In this document: positions 1 through 7,111 of the stretch, piece by piece
Position numbering within the stretch: the first letter of the stretch is position 1
Layout of the letters: every line of letters starts with the position of its first letter
From: JACQHM01 sp964535215
GTDB taxonomy: Bacteria; Methylomirabilota; Methylomirabilia; Methylomirabilales; JACQHM01
Direction of reading: 5' to 3'
DNA: 12,441 nucleotides
Assembly: GCA_964535215.1 (NCBI GenBank)
Contig: CAZHST010000072.1
Coordinates: forward strand, 1-12,441
Notes under the pieces: model-generated
Told to the model about the DNA's origin: nothing
Database searches by the model: none
The model's input: only the letters and a program-made list of their open reading frames with translations
Program-made: the position numbers and the translations under genes

Positions 1-225
1 GTCTTCAACCGTGTCCCTGCAAGGCCGCATCCTATCAGACTTTCCAAGCCTGATTCCGCTAACCCCCTCCGGCCTCGGACCGGTCCTCAACGAAGCTGCT
101 CCCCTCTTTTGTTGGACTTCAGCCCACTTTTGCAGATAAGACGCGCCTTTAGACACTTCCGCTAATCCCCCCACCTTTTTGAGATCCGGGAGGTTAGCGG
201 AGATCATCCACCTCGCGATGTTCAT
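1..225 (-). CDS. Unrecognised partial reading frame, open at the left edge
   Basis: Reading leftward from an ATG at 225-223, the frame stays open for 75 codons to base 1 without a stop, so the 3' end lies outside the window. The product starts MNIARWMISANLPDLKKVGG and is rich in basic and small residues. I recognise no domain, signal peptide or membrane segment. The start overlaps the stop of the small upstream frame as ATGA, the kind of coupling seen elsewhere in this operon. That is the main argument for it being real. Against it, the frame crosses three copies of a TCCGCTAA-type repeat read in different frames, and there is no homology I can name. It may be the next gene of the cas operon, a decayed gene, or chance. 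Confidence 0.3.
   Translation of the reverse strand, partial: MNIARWMISANLPDLKKVGGLAEVSKGASYLQKWAEVQQKRGAASLRTGPRPEGVSGIRLGKSDRMRPCRDTVED
55..201. repeat. Three copies of a TCCGCTAA(C/T)CCCCC motif
   Basis: TCCGCTAACCCCCT occurs at 55-68 and TCCGCTAATCCCCC at 158-171 in the same orientation. The complement GGGAGGTTAGCGGA occurs at 188-201. The last two match as an inverted repeat at 12 of 14 positions with a 16-nt loop, so they could form a strong hairpin in RNA or DNA. Spacing between the direct copies is about 103 bp. The copies are too short and too far apart to be a CRISPR array. They may be protein-binding sites or traces of a small repeat element. Confidence 0.45.
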
Positions 226-353
226 CTGTCAGTACTCCGCCTGGCCCAGGTCTCACGCCGCAGCCGGGAGCGGTCAACGGCATAACACAGGGTGGACAGG
301 TCGAGGATCACCGCCCCTTGGCTTCTAAATAGGGTTTCATGAAAATTGAACAT
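222..353 (-). CDS. Possible small protein, 43 aa, unknown
   Basis: An ATG at 353-351 preceded by AGGGG (5 nt spacing) opens a 43-codon frame starting MFNFHETLFRSQGAVILDLS and ending with TGA at 224-222. That stop overlaps the ATG of the following frame (ATGA). An in-frame TGA lies a short distance upstream, so no longer version is possible. Residues about 13-22 are hydrophobic and the C-terminal half is arginine-rich. It does not match a family I know. Its start lies inside one arm of the 132-bp inverted repeat, which lowers confidence. It could be the broken end of an older gene rather than an expressed peptide. Confidence 0.22.
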   Translation of the reverse strand: MFNFHETLFRSQGAVILDLSTLCYAVDRSRLRRETWARRSTDR

Positions 354-452
354 GGAACCCCTGGCGCACCGCCTGGAGGGCCCGGTAGTCGCGGTTCACA
401 CGACACAGCCAGGGCAGAGTTGTTCAAGAATCGTGAAAAGCTATTTAGAATC
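321..452. repeat. 132-bp imperfect inverted repeat (MITE-like or long hairpin)
   Basis: The arm at 321-352 begins GCTTCTAAATAG and ends TTGAACA. The reverse complement of 421-452 begins GATTCTAAATAG and ends TTGAACA. The 32-nt arms agree at 25 positions. A second pair, CCCTGGC at 359-365 and GCCAGGG at 408-414, is centred on exactly the same point, with 6 unpaired bases on each side. The csm6 stop codon (447-445) lies in the right arm, so the operon transcript would fold into a long stem-loop just after csm6. This could be a transcript-end structure, a processing site, or a small non-autonomous mobile element that inserted at the csm6 end. The inverted orientation and 68-nt centre argue against a CRISPR repeat pair. 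Confidence 0.6.
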
Positions 453-1899
453 GGCCGGAGCCGACATGCTGAAACTGTTCCGCCAAATCCTGGAGGACAT
501 CAGATCGGAATGGATAGGTCTGTTCGCTTAACACCTCCTGTCCGAACAGCTCACGAACATACCGGCGAGCTTCATTTAAGGCTCGATATGCCTCATTCTC
601 CTCAATCGGAGAGGCTCGATGAATCGCCCGATTTCTAATGCCTGAAAGCCACAAGGTATCGATCGGGGCCACCCGCTCAAGAGCTGCCGGATCGAGCTGT
701 TGCAGGATCCTGAAGGCCTCATGCTCGGTTAGATGGTGCGGGCAACGCTGGAGATCCCCCTTGTAAAGGGTCGTGATGAACTCGCCTAGCTGTGGTGATT
801 GAGCGGCGACTTGGTCTGAAAAGAAAGCTGCCTTCAGTCTGACTCCCCATCGCTGTTCGATGGCCTCCAGGGCTTTTACGACCGTGGCCAGCTCACAGAG
901 GGCGTCCAGCCGCCAGACGGCCTCCATGTAGTTCTCCTGTTCGTAGTGGCGTTTGGCGTTAAAGTAGTAAAGATCGCGTAAGCGCTCATGGGGCGTGTCG
1001 GGCAACGCTTTCAGAAAGGCGATCTGCTCCTGAAACACCGCCTGCACTCGCTTCAAGGAGGGCGAGTGGAATGTGGGGGAAGTCGCCCGCTTGTGTCCTA
1101 TGAATCGATCAAGAATCCCAACTGCCTCCTCGAGCTTCCGATAGGCCTCCCGGTATTCAAACGCCGACCACCGCTGGTATGCCTCGCTGACCCGCGCCCA
1201 GATTCGGAAAAGGGCTTTCCGGTCTCGAGCGATCTCCGAAACTTCGGTTGCTGCCCGCTTCTCCAAGGTCTGGAACACCTCGGAGGCTGCTCGAAACGTC
1301 CCAACTTTGAACAGCTGGCACGCTTCCCTCAGAAGCTGATCCTCGAAAAGGGGTTCGATCTCGACTTCCCCCCCCTCGGCCCGGAAGAGACGGGCCGGAA
1401 GCAGCCCGCTGTTGACAAGCAAAAGCCAGGCGGCCTGCATCTGCGGCGTCCCAGACGAGTAGATCACGCAAACCTCCCATCCCTCTCCCGAGTCCCGCAT
1501 GATTCGCTGTGCACACTCCCGCATGCGGGAGATGACCATCGCATGATCGCTGGGGTCGAAGTCAGGATGCCGGGCCGGACTGTTCATCGGAAGCAGGGGG
1601 ACCCTCTCAGGGGACATCTGAAACCGATCACATAAGGCGGTTTGTGTTGCCAGGGCATTGTCGTCCGTTGCCCCTCTGACCCTCCTGGCTGGAGCGGTAT
1701 ACAAGAGCCAGATCCGGTCCTCCGCCTGAGGCGGCATCCGGTGGAAGAAGCTCAGGATCGGGCCCGGCGTGAGATTCTCGGGAAGTGTCTCCCCATACTG
1801 CTTCCTGAGGTCATTAAATGTCAGCACGGCATCTCCTACTCGAAGCCAATAAGGATCTCGATTGCCCACACAGGTCAGAAAAAGCCTCTTCACTTCCAT
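445..1899 (-). CDS. csm6: Csm6-like CARF-HEPN ribonuclease
   Basis: This 484-aa protein is the ancillary RNase of the type III system. It is expected to bind cyclic oligoadenylate made by Cas10 through its CARF domain and then cut RNA non-specifically through its HEPN domain in the cytoplasm. Residues 1-180 look like CARF: a first strand RLFLTCVG at 5-12 and the ligand-loop signature SSGTPQMQ at 148-155. A helical linker follows. HEPN lies at the C terminus with the catalytic R-x4-H motif as R422-N-R-A-I-H427, so the nuclease looks intact. The start at 1899 is preceded by GGGGAGG at 5 nt spacing and places the first CARF strand at the N terminus; a GTG two codons earlier is less likely. The frame is open further upstream, but that extension is antisense-like sequence within cas6. 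The gene overlaps the end of cas6 by 86 nt and is the last recognisable cas gene. Confidence 0.9.
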   Translation of the reverse strand: MEVKRLFLTCVGNRDPYWLRVGDAVLTFNDLRKQYGETLPENLTPGPILSFFHRMPPQAEDRIWLLYTAPARRVRGATDDNALATQTALCDRFQMSPERVPLLPMNSPARHPDFDPSDHAMVISRMRECAQRIMRDSGEGWEVCVIYSSGTPQMQAAWLLLVNSGLLPARLFRAEGGEVEIEPLFEDQLLREACQLFKVGTFRAASEVFQTLEKRAATEVSEIARDRKALFRIWARVSEAYQRWSAFEYREAYRKLEEAVGILDRFIGHKRATSPTFHSPSLKRVQAVFQEQIAFLKALPDTPHERLRDLYYFNAKRHYEQENYMEAVWRLDALCELATVVKALEAIEQRWGVRLKAAFFSDQVAAQSPQLGEFITTLYKGDLQRCPHHLTEHEAFRILQQLDPAALERVAPIDTLWLSGIRNRAIHRASPIEENEAYRALNEARRYVRELFGQEVLSEQTYPFRSDVLQDLAEQFQHVGSGRF

Positions 1900-2740
1900 C
1901 TCCACCTCCCCAGGGAGAAAATGTCGCCATCCGCCTGACCTGCCCCATCCCCATCGGGGTCCGGTAGCCCACTCCGGCAAAGAAGGCGAAGTCGGCCAAG
2001 AGATGCACCACCCGCGCCCAGAGCTCGTCCGCCTGCTGAACCCGGAGCTGAAACTCGCACTCGCCCACGAAGCCGACCTGCTTGTAGGAGCCGAAATCCA
2101 GGATCCGGGTCCTGAGGTCATAGCGGGACAGGGTAATCCGCTCATCGATCACCTTGGCAATCTCCTCCCCCAGATGGACCGGGGCGTACCGGTTCCATTT
2201 CGCGCCCAGCGTGAGGAACACCAGCCGGGGGAGGGGAAAGGGGAGGACGTACCGACCGGAGCGGAACGTCGTGGGAGAGCAAAACCGGAGCTGAAGCTTC
2301 GAGGGCGGCGATCGCTTCATCGTCACCCAGGCGGTGTAGAGGTCCTCGTACGTCACCCTCCCCGCCCACGGATGCTCCTCTGCTCGGGTATAGACCTTGA
2401 GGACCGTAAACTCTCCCTCGAAGAGGGCGAGCCGTCCGATCGCGTCAGGGTCGAGCTGCCCGAGTACCCGGGAAAGGGACGGATCGAGACTGGTGAAGCG
2501 GAGCCAGTATTCACGCCCCGGCATGACAACGAAGCCGTTTCCTCCGTTCCGCTCAAAGGGCCCTTTCAACGGAGAGGTGGTAAAGGGCTTCTCCCGACCG
2601 GGGCTGTGGAGCCGCTCCGCCAGGCCGGGATCGATCCGCCTGATGAGATCCAGGAAGCAGGCATGGACGGCGTTGCCCAGGGTCGGTGGCAGCACGGTTT
2701 TCCGGGAAGGCGCCAGGATCAGGACGGTGCTGAGGAGCAT
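1814..2740 (-). CDS. cas6: Cas6 crRNA-processing endoribonuclease
   Basis: This 308-aa protein should cleave the CRISPR repeat in pre-crRNA to give crRNAs with a repeat-derived 5' tag. Family signatures run the whole length: LGNAVHACFLDLIRR at 21-35, with H26 and H45 as candidate catalytic histidines; TTSPLKG at 54-60; LRFCSPTTFR at 151-160; QVGFVGECEF at 221-230; and the C-terminal glycine-rich loop GVGYRTPMGMGQVRR at 256-270. The ATG at 2740 has GGAGG 8 nt upstream and follows the csm5 stop by 12 nt. The last ~28 residues lie beyond the usual Cas6 end and are encoded inside the 5' part of csm6, so the tail may be a by-product of a missing earlier stop. A Cas6 inside this operon suggests the system has its own repeat family, but no array is visible here. 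Confidence 0.92.
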   Translation of the reverse strand: MLLSTVLILAPSRKTVLPPTLGNAVHACFLDLIRRIDPGLAERLHSPGREKPFTTSPLKGPFERNGGNGFVVMPGREYWLRFTSLDPSLSRVLGQLDPDAIGRLALFEGEFTVLKVYTRAEEHPWAGRVTYEDLYTAWVTMKRSPPSKLQLRFCSPTTFRSGRYVLPFPLPRLVFLTLGAKWNRYAPVHLGEEIAKVIDERITLSRYDLRTRILDFGSYKQVGFVGECEFQLRVQQADELWARVVHLLADFAFFAGVGYRTPMGMGQVRRMATFSPWGGGDGSEEAFSDLCGQSRSLLASSRRCRADI

Positions 2741-2752
2741 CGGAAGAGCCTC

Positions 2753-3931
2753 CTACGATTTCACGGTCGCAACAGCCCACCCCAAGGTGGTCCCGCCTTT
2801 GACGAGCTTCCTGGACTTAGGGGCCGGGAAGCCCCGTCGGCTGACAAAGAGGGTATCTCGCAACTCTTGCCGGAGGGCATCCGGCAGCAGGAGATCAACC
2901 GTCGTGCTCAGGAGCCCCCCTCCCCAGCCGAGACGCAGGTTCGGTTCCTGCTGGTGACCATCCGGCAGGGTGAACGAGAACGCCTGCTTCATGGTGCCAT
3001 CGTTCTTAAACAGCCTCCGTTCAGACATCAGCACATCCTGGGCCAGGGTGGCGAGAGGCCGGAGTGGATTGAAGAGGAGCTGTTTGACTTCCTCGAACGG
3101 AAGATTCCAGGCCAGGCGGGGATTGTGACGGGCAAAGTCAGCCAAGATGTCCTGGTCGAGCGTAAGCATCAGCTCGAAGGTCGTCTGAGGGGGCAGACAT
3201 TCGGCAAAGATCGACCACCGCTTTTCCCCGGCCCCTAGGCTGTAGACCTTGATCTCCTCGACGACAAGGCTCTCCTTGTCGAAGGGCTTGGCGTCAGAGA
3301 CCTTCACCGCCCGGAAGAGATCCGTGTGAGGATCGAACTTCCCCTGGGTCGGAAGCAGACGGAAGCGTTGAAAGAGTCGCTGATCGAGCTCTTGATCGAA
3401 CTCCCGCTTGAACCGCTCCCGGAACCATCCGAAGCGATTCCGGGAATCGGCCCGAAATGTTTCCAGCCGCTGTTTGACAAAGCCATCGAGGATCTCCTGT
3501 CGTTTGGTCAGATCGAGTCTCTTGAGGAGCTGGTATAGGACAGCCACCCGAAGGGCCCCCTTTACGGCTGACCCCGGGATAAAGGGGCGATCGAGACCAT
3601 CCCGGATGAAGGGCCGGAGGGTTGGCTTCGGGGGCACGGAACTTCGGGCCGAGTAGCGGGCCACAGATGTCAGAAACGACTCCGTCAAGAGCCCTCTGCC
3701 CCGGAGGTAGGCCTCCAGGCTGAAGGCCTTCCCCGCCTGGACCACGGCCCGGCTGAAGTCCTCGAGGAGTCCTTTTTCCTCTAAGGCAGTAGCGAGGCGC
3801 TCTTCAGAGACCACGTAGACCTTTCCCTTCAAGGTGGCGAACTCCGTGGGAAGGAGGTCCCCCTCTTGCCCGCCAATATGGAGCGGGGCCAGCGTCGTGA
3901 TGGAGAGGGTTAACGTCTGAAACCGGCTCAT
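2753..3931 (-). CDS. csm5: Csm5, type III-A RAMP subunit
   Basis: This 392-aa Cas7-like RAMP protein caps the Csm complex at the 3' end of the crRNA and helps crRNA maturation. The N terminus carries the RAMP strand and loop LAPLHIGGQEG at 14-24. The family signature LRPFIRDGLDRPFIPGS runs from 105 to 121 and continues into KGALRVA. The C terminus ends in the Csm5-typical PKSRKL...TTLGW segment. Length is normal for the family. Its ATG overlaps the csm3 stop (ATGA at 3931-3928), with GGGAGGGGG just upstream. No key motif is missing. Confidence 0.95.
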   Translation of the reverse strand: MSRFQTLTLSITTLAPLHIGGQEGDLLPTEFATLKGKVYVVSEERLATALEEKGLLEDFSRAVVQAGKAFSLEAYLRGRGLLTESFLTSVARYSARSSVPPKPTLRPFIRDGLDRPFIPGSAVKGALRVAVLYQLLKRLDLTKRQEILDGFVKQRLETFRADSRNRFGWFRERFKREFDQELDQRLFQRFRLLPTQGKFDPHTDLFRAVKVSDAKPFDKESLVVEEIKVYSLGAGEKRWSIFAECLPPQTTFELMLTLDQDILADFARHNPRLAWNLPFEEVKQLLFNPLRPLATLAQDVLMSERRLFKNDGTMKQAFSFTLPDGHQQEPNLRLGWGGGLLSTTVDLLLPDALRQELRDTLFVSRRGFPAPKSRKLVKGGTTLGWAVATVKS

Positions 3932-4845
3932 GCGCCCCCTCCCTTCGCCTCGGTGAAGAGAGCCACGATCTTCGGAAGTTGAGCCTGGGCTTTTTCGAGG
4001 GTAAGCAGCTTCTCGACCTCTCCTTCGTTCCCAGGCTGGGGTTGCTCGACGGCCTTTGTGATCAGGGCGGCCTCCTCTCTCCGGTAGGCCTCCGCCTTCT
4101 TGCCGATCAGGGTGCTGACGTAAAAGGCGACCTTCCCTGAGCCTCGGGAGCCGTGGCCGCCGAGCGCATCCTCTTCCAGGAGGCGGAGGGCACTAAAGAG
4201 GTTCTCGAGATCGCCCTGAAGCTGACCGACCTCCTCGACATCGTAGATAAGCTCAAACCGGAAGTCGCTCCCCGGGGGGACCCGCTCGATCCGCCTGGGG
4301 TTGGCGGCCGCCGTGATCCGGTCGAGGGCGTTCTCGAACTTGATCTCGGTGAAGAGGAGGCCGGTTTCTGCCCTGGCGAGGGTCTCCCGGGTGTAAGGGG
4401 TCAAGTAGGCATCCCGCACCTTCAGGCGGGAGGGAAAGTTGGAACCGGGATGCTCTTTCCCGTTCTCGTCTTTCCCCGCTGAAGACCCAAACAGGCGACA
4501 GACAGGGCAGGCTTGGGCCCTTTCGTTATTGGGGCAGACATGGATCTTGATGGGATAGGCCTGCGTCCCGATGTTCCTAAAGAAGAAGCTGGCGGGATTG
4601 TTTGGGTGCTCCTCTATCGCCACCTTCCGTTCAAGGAGGGATCGCATCTTCCCTTTCAGGCTGCTTCCCGGGATATACGGCTCCTGGGTCACTGGATCGC
4701 GGACGACCGGGAGATCGAGCGCCCCAATCTCTAGGATCTCCTTCGAGGCCCCGATATGAAGGCCGGTAAGGGTCCTGATAATCCCGGCGAGCTTCACCTT
4801 CCCAAGGAGAGGTTTTGCGACCGGCTTTCCCGCTTCCTGGGCCAT
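3928..4845 (-). CDS. csm3: Csm3, backbone RNase subunit (second paralogue)
   Basis: This 305-aa Cas7-family subunit should polymerise along the crRNA and cut bound target RNA at 6-nt intervals. The signature TGLHIGASKE is at 27-36. The catalytic aspartate is D44 in GALDLPVVRD, aligning with D33 of the streptococcal protein. PYIPGSSLKGKMRSLLE follows at 56-72. A zinc site is likely from H102, C104, C113 and C116, and GGHGSRGSG is at 229-237. The start at 4845 sits one base after the csm2 stop, with AAGGGGGA upstream. Longer upstream reading would only add an arginine/lysine-rich out-of-frame copy of csm2. This is the more canonical of the two Csm3 proteins and the likely main backbone. Confidence 0.96.
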   Translation of the reverse strand: MAQEAGKPVAKPLLGKVKLAGIIRTLTGLHIGASKEILEIGALDLPVVRDPVTQEPYIPGSSLKGKMRSLLERKVAIEEHPNNPASFFFRNIGTQAYPIKIHVCPNNERAQACPVCRLFGSSAGKDENGKEHPGSNFPSRLKVRDAYLTPYTRETLARAETGLLFTEIKFENALDRITAAANPRRIERVPPGSDFRFELIYDVEEVGQLQGDLENLFSALRLLEEDALGGHGSRGSGKVAFYVSTLIGKKAEAYRREEAALITKAVEQPQPGNEGEVEKLLTLEKAQAQLPKIVALFTEAKGGGA

Positions 4846-4846
4846 G

Positions 4847-5281
4847 CTATTTCCCCCTTTCTTTCTCTTTTTCTTTCCTCTGCCTGACTTCCTCATACTG
4901 GTGGTACGCGATGACGGCCTCCGTGAAGCGTAACAACTGGTCAAAATCCTCTTCTTCCGAGACCTTGCCGATGGCCGCATCGAGAACCTGGAAGAAGGGG
5001 TAGAGCTGTTCCTTTCGGCTCACTGCATAGGCGAGCTTTGGCCTAAGCAGCTTCACCCACCCCGGTTGAAAAGCTTTCCTTGCCCTCACCTCCCGCTCAT
5101 AGAAGAGTTCGAGCTTCCGCACGGCAGCCAAGATCTTGTAGGTTTGCGTTTCCAGCGCTGTGTCCCCGAACCCTTTCAGTTCCCGGGCCACCTTCTGGGC
5201 GGCGTTGATCAGGTTATCCGGCGACCACTGGGAAAGCTGTTTTAATCCACCGATCTCCTTCACAATGCCTTCGACACTCAT
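4847..5281 (-). CDS. csm2: Csm2, small subunit
   Basis: This 144-aa, mostly helical protein is the Csm small subunit (Cas11-like) that lines the inner filament and contacts the crRNA-target duplex. The hallmark is LRPKLAYAVSRKEQLYPFF in the middle, followed by a final helix with RFTEAVIAYHQYEE and a very basic, lysine-rich tail. The ATG at 5281 has AGGAGGA at ideal spacing, and the csm4 stop lies 11 nt upstream. The gene sits between csm4 and the second csm3, not after cas10 as in the textbook csm1-csm2-csm3-csm4-csm5 order. Confidence 0.93.
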   Translation of the reverse strand: MSVEGIVKEIGGLKQLSQWSPDNLINAAQKVARELKGFGDTALETQTYKILAAVRKLELFYEREVRARKAFQPGWVKLLRPKLAYAVSRKEQLYPFFQVLDAAIGKVSEEEDFDQLLRFTEAVIAYHQYEEVRQRKEKEKERGK

Positions 5282-5292
5282 CGTTCTCCTCC

Positions 5293-6291
5293 TTACACCG
5301 CGATGGCGAACGCCAGACCGTAGCGGTAGATGGGGTGGGGAGCCCCGCTGGAGGGGGCCACATCGAGGAGCATCCCGGTCGGCTCCTGCTTGAAGACCGA
5401 TCCTTCGGCAAACATCCAGCAACGTTTCCGGTCTATCGGCTTCGTCAAGAACGGCGAATCGGCAAAGCCCCCACGCTCCACAAGCCTGTACCCCTCCAGG
5501 TTCTCCGCCCTGATCCCTTTCCATTCCTCTTGCGACGGAGCAGAGAGGGAGAGGAGACAGTACCGGGAAGGACTCTTAGGCCGTGCCAGCACCTCCTGAA
5601 GCCCTGCCTCCTCGGGGGTCACGAACTTTGGCTGAAATCGGCCGCAGCCGATCGCCCGCTCTCCCCCAAGACCTCTTTCGCCGAGGAACTCAAAGGCCGC
5701 TCGCACCTTCGGCTCCAGCTCCGGCTGCTTTAGGTCGAGGAAGCAGTACAGCCCCGCTCCCTCCCGGAAATGGCGGAGGCCGACAAAGTAGAGCTGGGAG
5801 CGCCCCTCGACCCGGTCGAGGCGGAGCCGGGGGAGGAGCTGCTCCTTCGAGGCGCGTTCATAGGGCTTTCCCCGAATGGCGTCGTAATGCTCTTGATCAA
5901 CCAGTTGACGGTCCAACCACTTCCTGAAGAGCGTGACCTCGACGAAGCGCACCTCCTTTTTGAGCTGCGCCCAGGGCGGTGGCCTGTCCTCTCCTGGCCA
6001 CGGCCTGATGGCCGGGCGTGGGAGATAGAAGACCCGGCGACTCTTCCCCTCGTTAGCCTCGGTCGAGAAGGGGAAGGCCGAGGAGAGGCGGAAAGGGGGA
6101 TTCCCATCACGGAATGCCGCCAGGAGCCCCTCCAGATCCGTTCGTCCGAAGGCGAGGGCCCAGGCGTTGGCTAAGCCGCTAAAGAGGGTGTCAGACGGGC
6201 AATGCTCCCCACACCGCTCCAGCCCGATCCCTGGCTCCCCGAGATGGACCGGCGAGGTAAATTCACATGTGATCACCCATGTCGTCCCCAT
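5293..6291 (-). CDS. csm4: Csm4, Cas5-like crRNA 5'-tag-binding subunit
   Basis: This 332-aa RAMP protein should hold the 5' tag of the crRNA and anchor Cas10 to the filament. The N terminus has the family motif EFTSPVHLGEPG at 10-21. The glycine-rich loop GERGLGGERAIGCGRF is at 204-219, and the C terminus has the Csm4-typical HPIYRYG at 319-325. It has no zinc cysteine cluster and does not look like the larger Csx10 of type III-D, which supports subtype III-A. The ATG at 6291 is preceded by AAGGAAAGGG and lies 29 nt inside the end of the upstream csm3 paralogue. A later start would cut into the first RAMP strand. Confidence 0.93.
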   Translation of the reverse strand: MGTTWVITCEFTSPVHLGEPGIGLERCGEHCPSDTLFSGLANAWALAFGRTDLEGLLAAFRDGNPPFRLSSAFPFSTEANEGKSRRVFYLPRPAIRPWPGEDRPPPWAQLKKEVRFVEVTLFRKWLDRQLVDQEHYDAIRGKPYERASKEQLLPRLRLDRVEGRSQLYFVGLRHFREGAGLYCFLDLKQPELEPKVRAAFEFLGERGLGGERAIGCGRFQPKFVTPEEAGLQEVLARPKSPSRYCLLSLSAPSQEEWKGIRAENLEGYRLVERGGFADSPFLTKPIDRKRCWMFAEGSVFKQEPTGMLLDVAPSSGAPHPIYRYGLAFAIAV

Positions 6292-7111
6292 CGCCCTTTC
6301 CTTGAAAGAGGGTTGTCAGGTCGCGAAGGATCTCCTCCCACCGGGCCTTAAGCGCCTCCAGCGTCCCTGGCCCCTCGAAGCACCGCCGTTGAAACCTCTC
6401 TTTATCCTGATCACGCGCTCCATAATAGGCGATCACCTTCCCCTCGATCGTCCACATCTCAACCTCCACCGCCCCTGAGCCTCGGGAGCCTTGTCCCCCT
6501 AAGGCATCATCTTCTAACAGGGAAAGGGCGAGGAGGAGATGGTCGAGATCCTCTTGCAGGGTGGACGGGTCCCTGACCTGGTAGCGGAGCTTAAAACGGA
6601 AGGCCGTCCCTCCATTTGGTTCTCCCGGCGAAACCCGCTCCAAGGTCCTGGGGTTGGCGGCACCGGTCCCCCGGTCCACGGCATTTTCGGCCTTCGTCTC
6701 GATCAGCCGCTCGAGGGCCCGATCTCTCTCTCGGTCCGGCGGCTCCCAGGGGAGGTTTTCCACCGCTAAGAGCGACGGGGTGTGTAGCTCCTCCCCCTCC
6801 CGCGGCACCGGCCCGAAGAGGCGGCAGATCGGGCACCCAGGGCAGGTATGAACCCTGATCGGAAGGCCCCCCGCTCTCGCCACCTCCGGGAAGAAGGGTG
6901 GGGAGCCATCGAAGCGGCTCCGTTCGAGGAGCCACCGGAGCTTTCCCCGGAACGCGCTTCCCGGAATATAGGGCCTTTTCGCGATGGGATCTCGGATGAT
7001 AGGGGCATCGGCTAGGCTCCCCTCCACCGTTTCCGGGAGGGCGCCAACGTGAAGGCCGGTCCGACACCGGAGCCTTCCTTCGAACAGGACCCATCCTCGA
7101 AGCGGTGTCAT
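6263..7111 (-). CDS. csm3: Csm3-like RAMP (first paralogue)
   Basis: This 282-aa protein is clearly a Csm3 relative and a paralogue of the gene at 3928-4845. It has TGLHVGALPE at 18-27, the catalytic-type aspartate D35 in ADAPIIRDP, PYIPGSAFRGKLRWLLE at 47-63, a compact zinc motif from H88, C90, C93 and C96 in HTCPGCPIC, ENAVDRGTGAANPR at 142-155, and GGQGSRGSG at 205-213. Its zinc loop is six residues shorter than in the paralogue, and it lacks the extended tail. The start overlaps the cas10 stop (ATGA at 7111-7108), with GGGAGGGG just upstream. Placement between cas10 and csm4 suggests a special position near the Cas10/Csm4 base, or a mixed backbone. That is inference. The retained aspartate suggests it still cuts RNA. 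Confidence 0.93.
   Translation of the reverse strand: MTPLRGWVLFEGRLRCRTGLHVGALPETVEGSLADAPIIRDPIAKRPYIPGSAFRGKLRWLLERSRFDGSPPFFPEVARAGGLPIRVHTCPGCPICRLFGPVPREGEELHTPSLLAVENLPWEPPDRERDRALERLIETKAENAVDRGTGAANPRTLERVSPGEPNGGTAFRFKLRYQVRDPSTLQEDLDHLLLALSLLEDDALGGQGSRGSGAVEVEMWTIEGKVIAYYGARDQDKERFQRRCFEGPGTLEALKARWEEILRDLTTLFQGKGDGDDMGDHM

Noticed and set aside
321..452. A two-repeat CRISPR array with repeats of about 32 bp
   Set aside because: The two copies are in opposite orientation, differ at 7 of 32 positions and enclose a 68-nt centre with its own symmetry. A hairpin or small element fits better.
1900..2145. Upstream start of csm6 adding 82 residues
   Set aside because: The extra part is antisense-like Ser/Pro/Trp-rich sequence inside cas6. 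The ATG at 1899 has a strong ribosome site and starts at the first CARF strand.
1862..3238. Long plus-strand open frame of 458 codons
   Set aside because: It lies opposite cas6 and csm5, has no recognisable domain, is rich in Pro, Arg and Gly, and is explained by the GC-rich codon bias of the real genes on the other strand.
4846..4980. Upstream start of the second csm3 adding 45 residues
   Set aside because: The extension is an out-of-frame reading of the csm2 tail. The start one base after the csm2 stop fits the operon pattern.
5282..5524. Upstream start of csm2 adding 81 residues
   Set aside because: It would lie inside csm4. The ATG at 5281 has an ideal AGGAGGA site and gives the normal Csm2 length.
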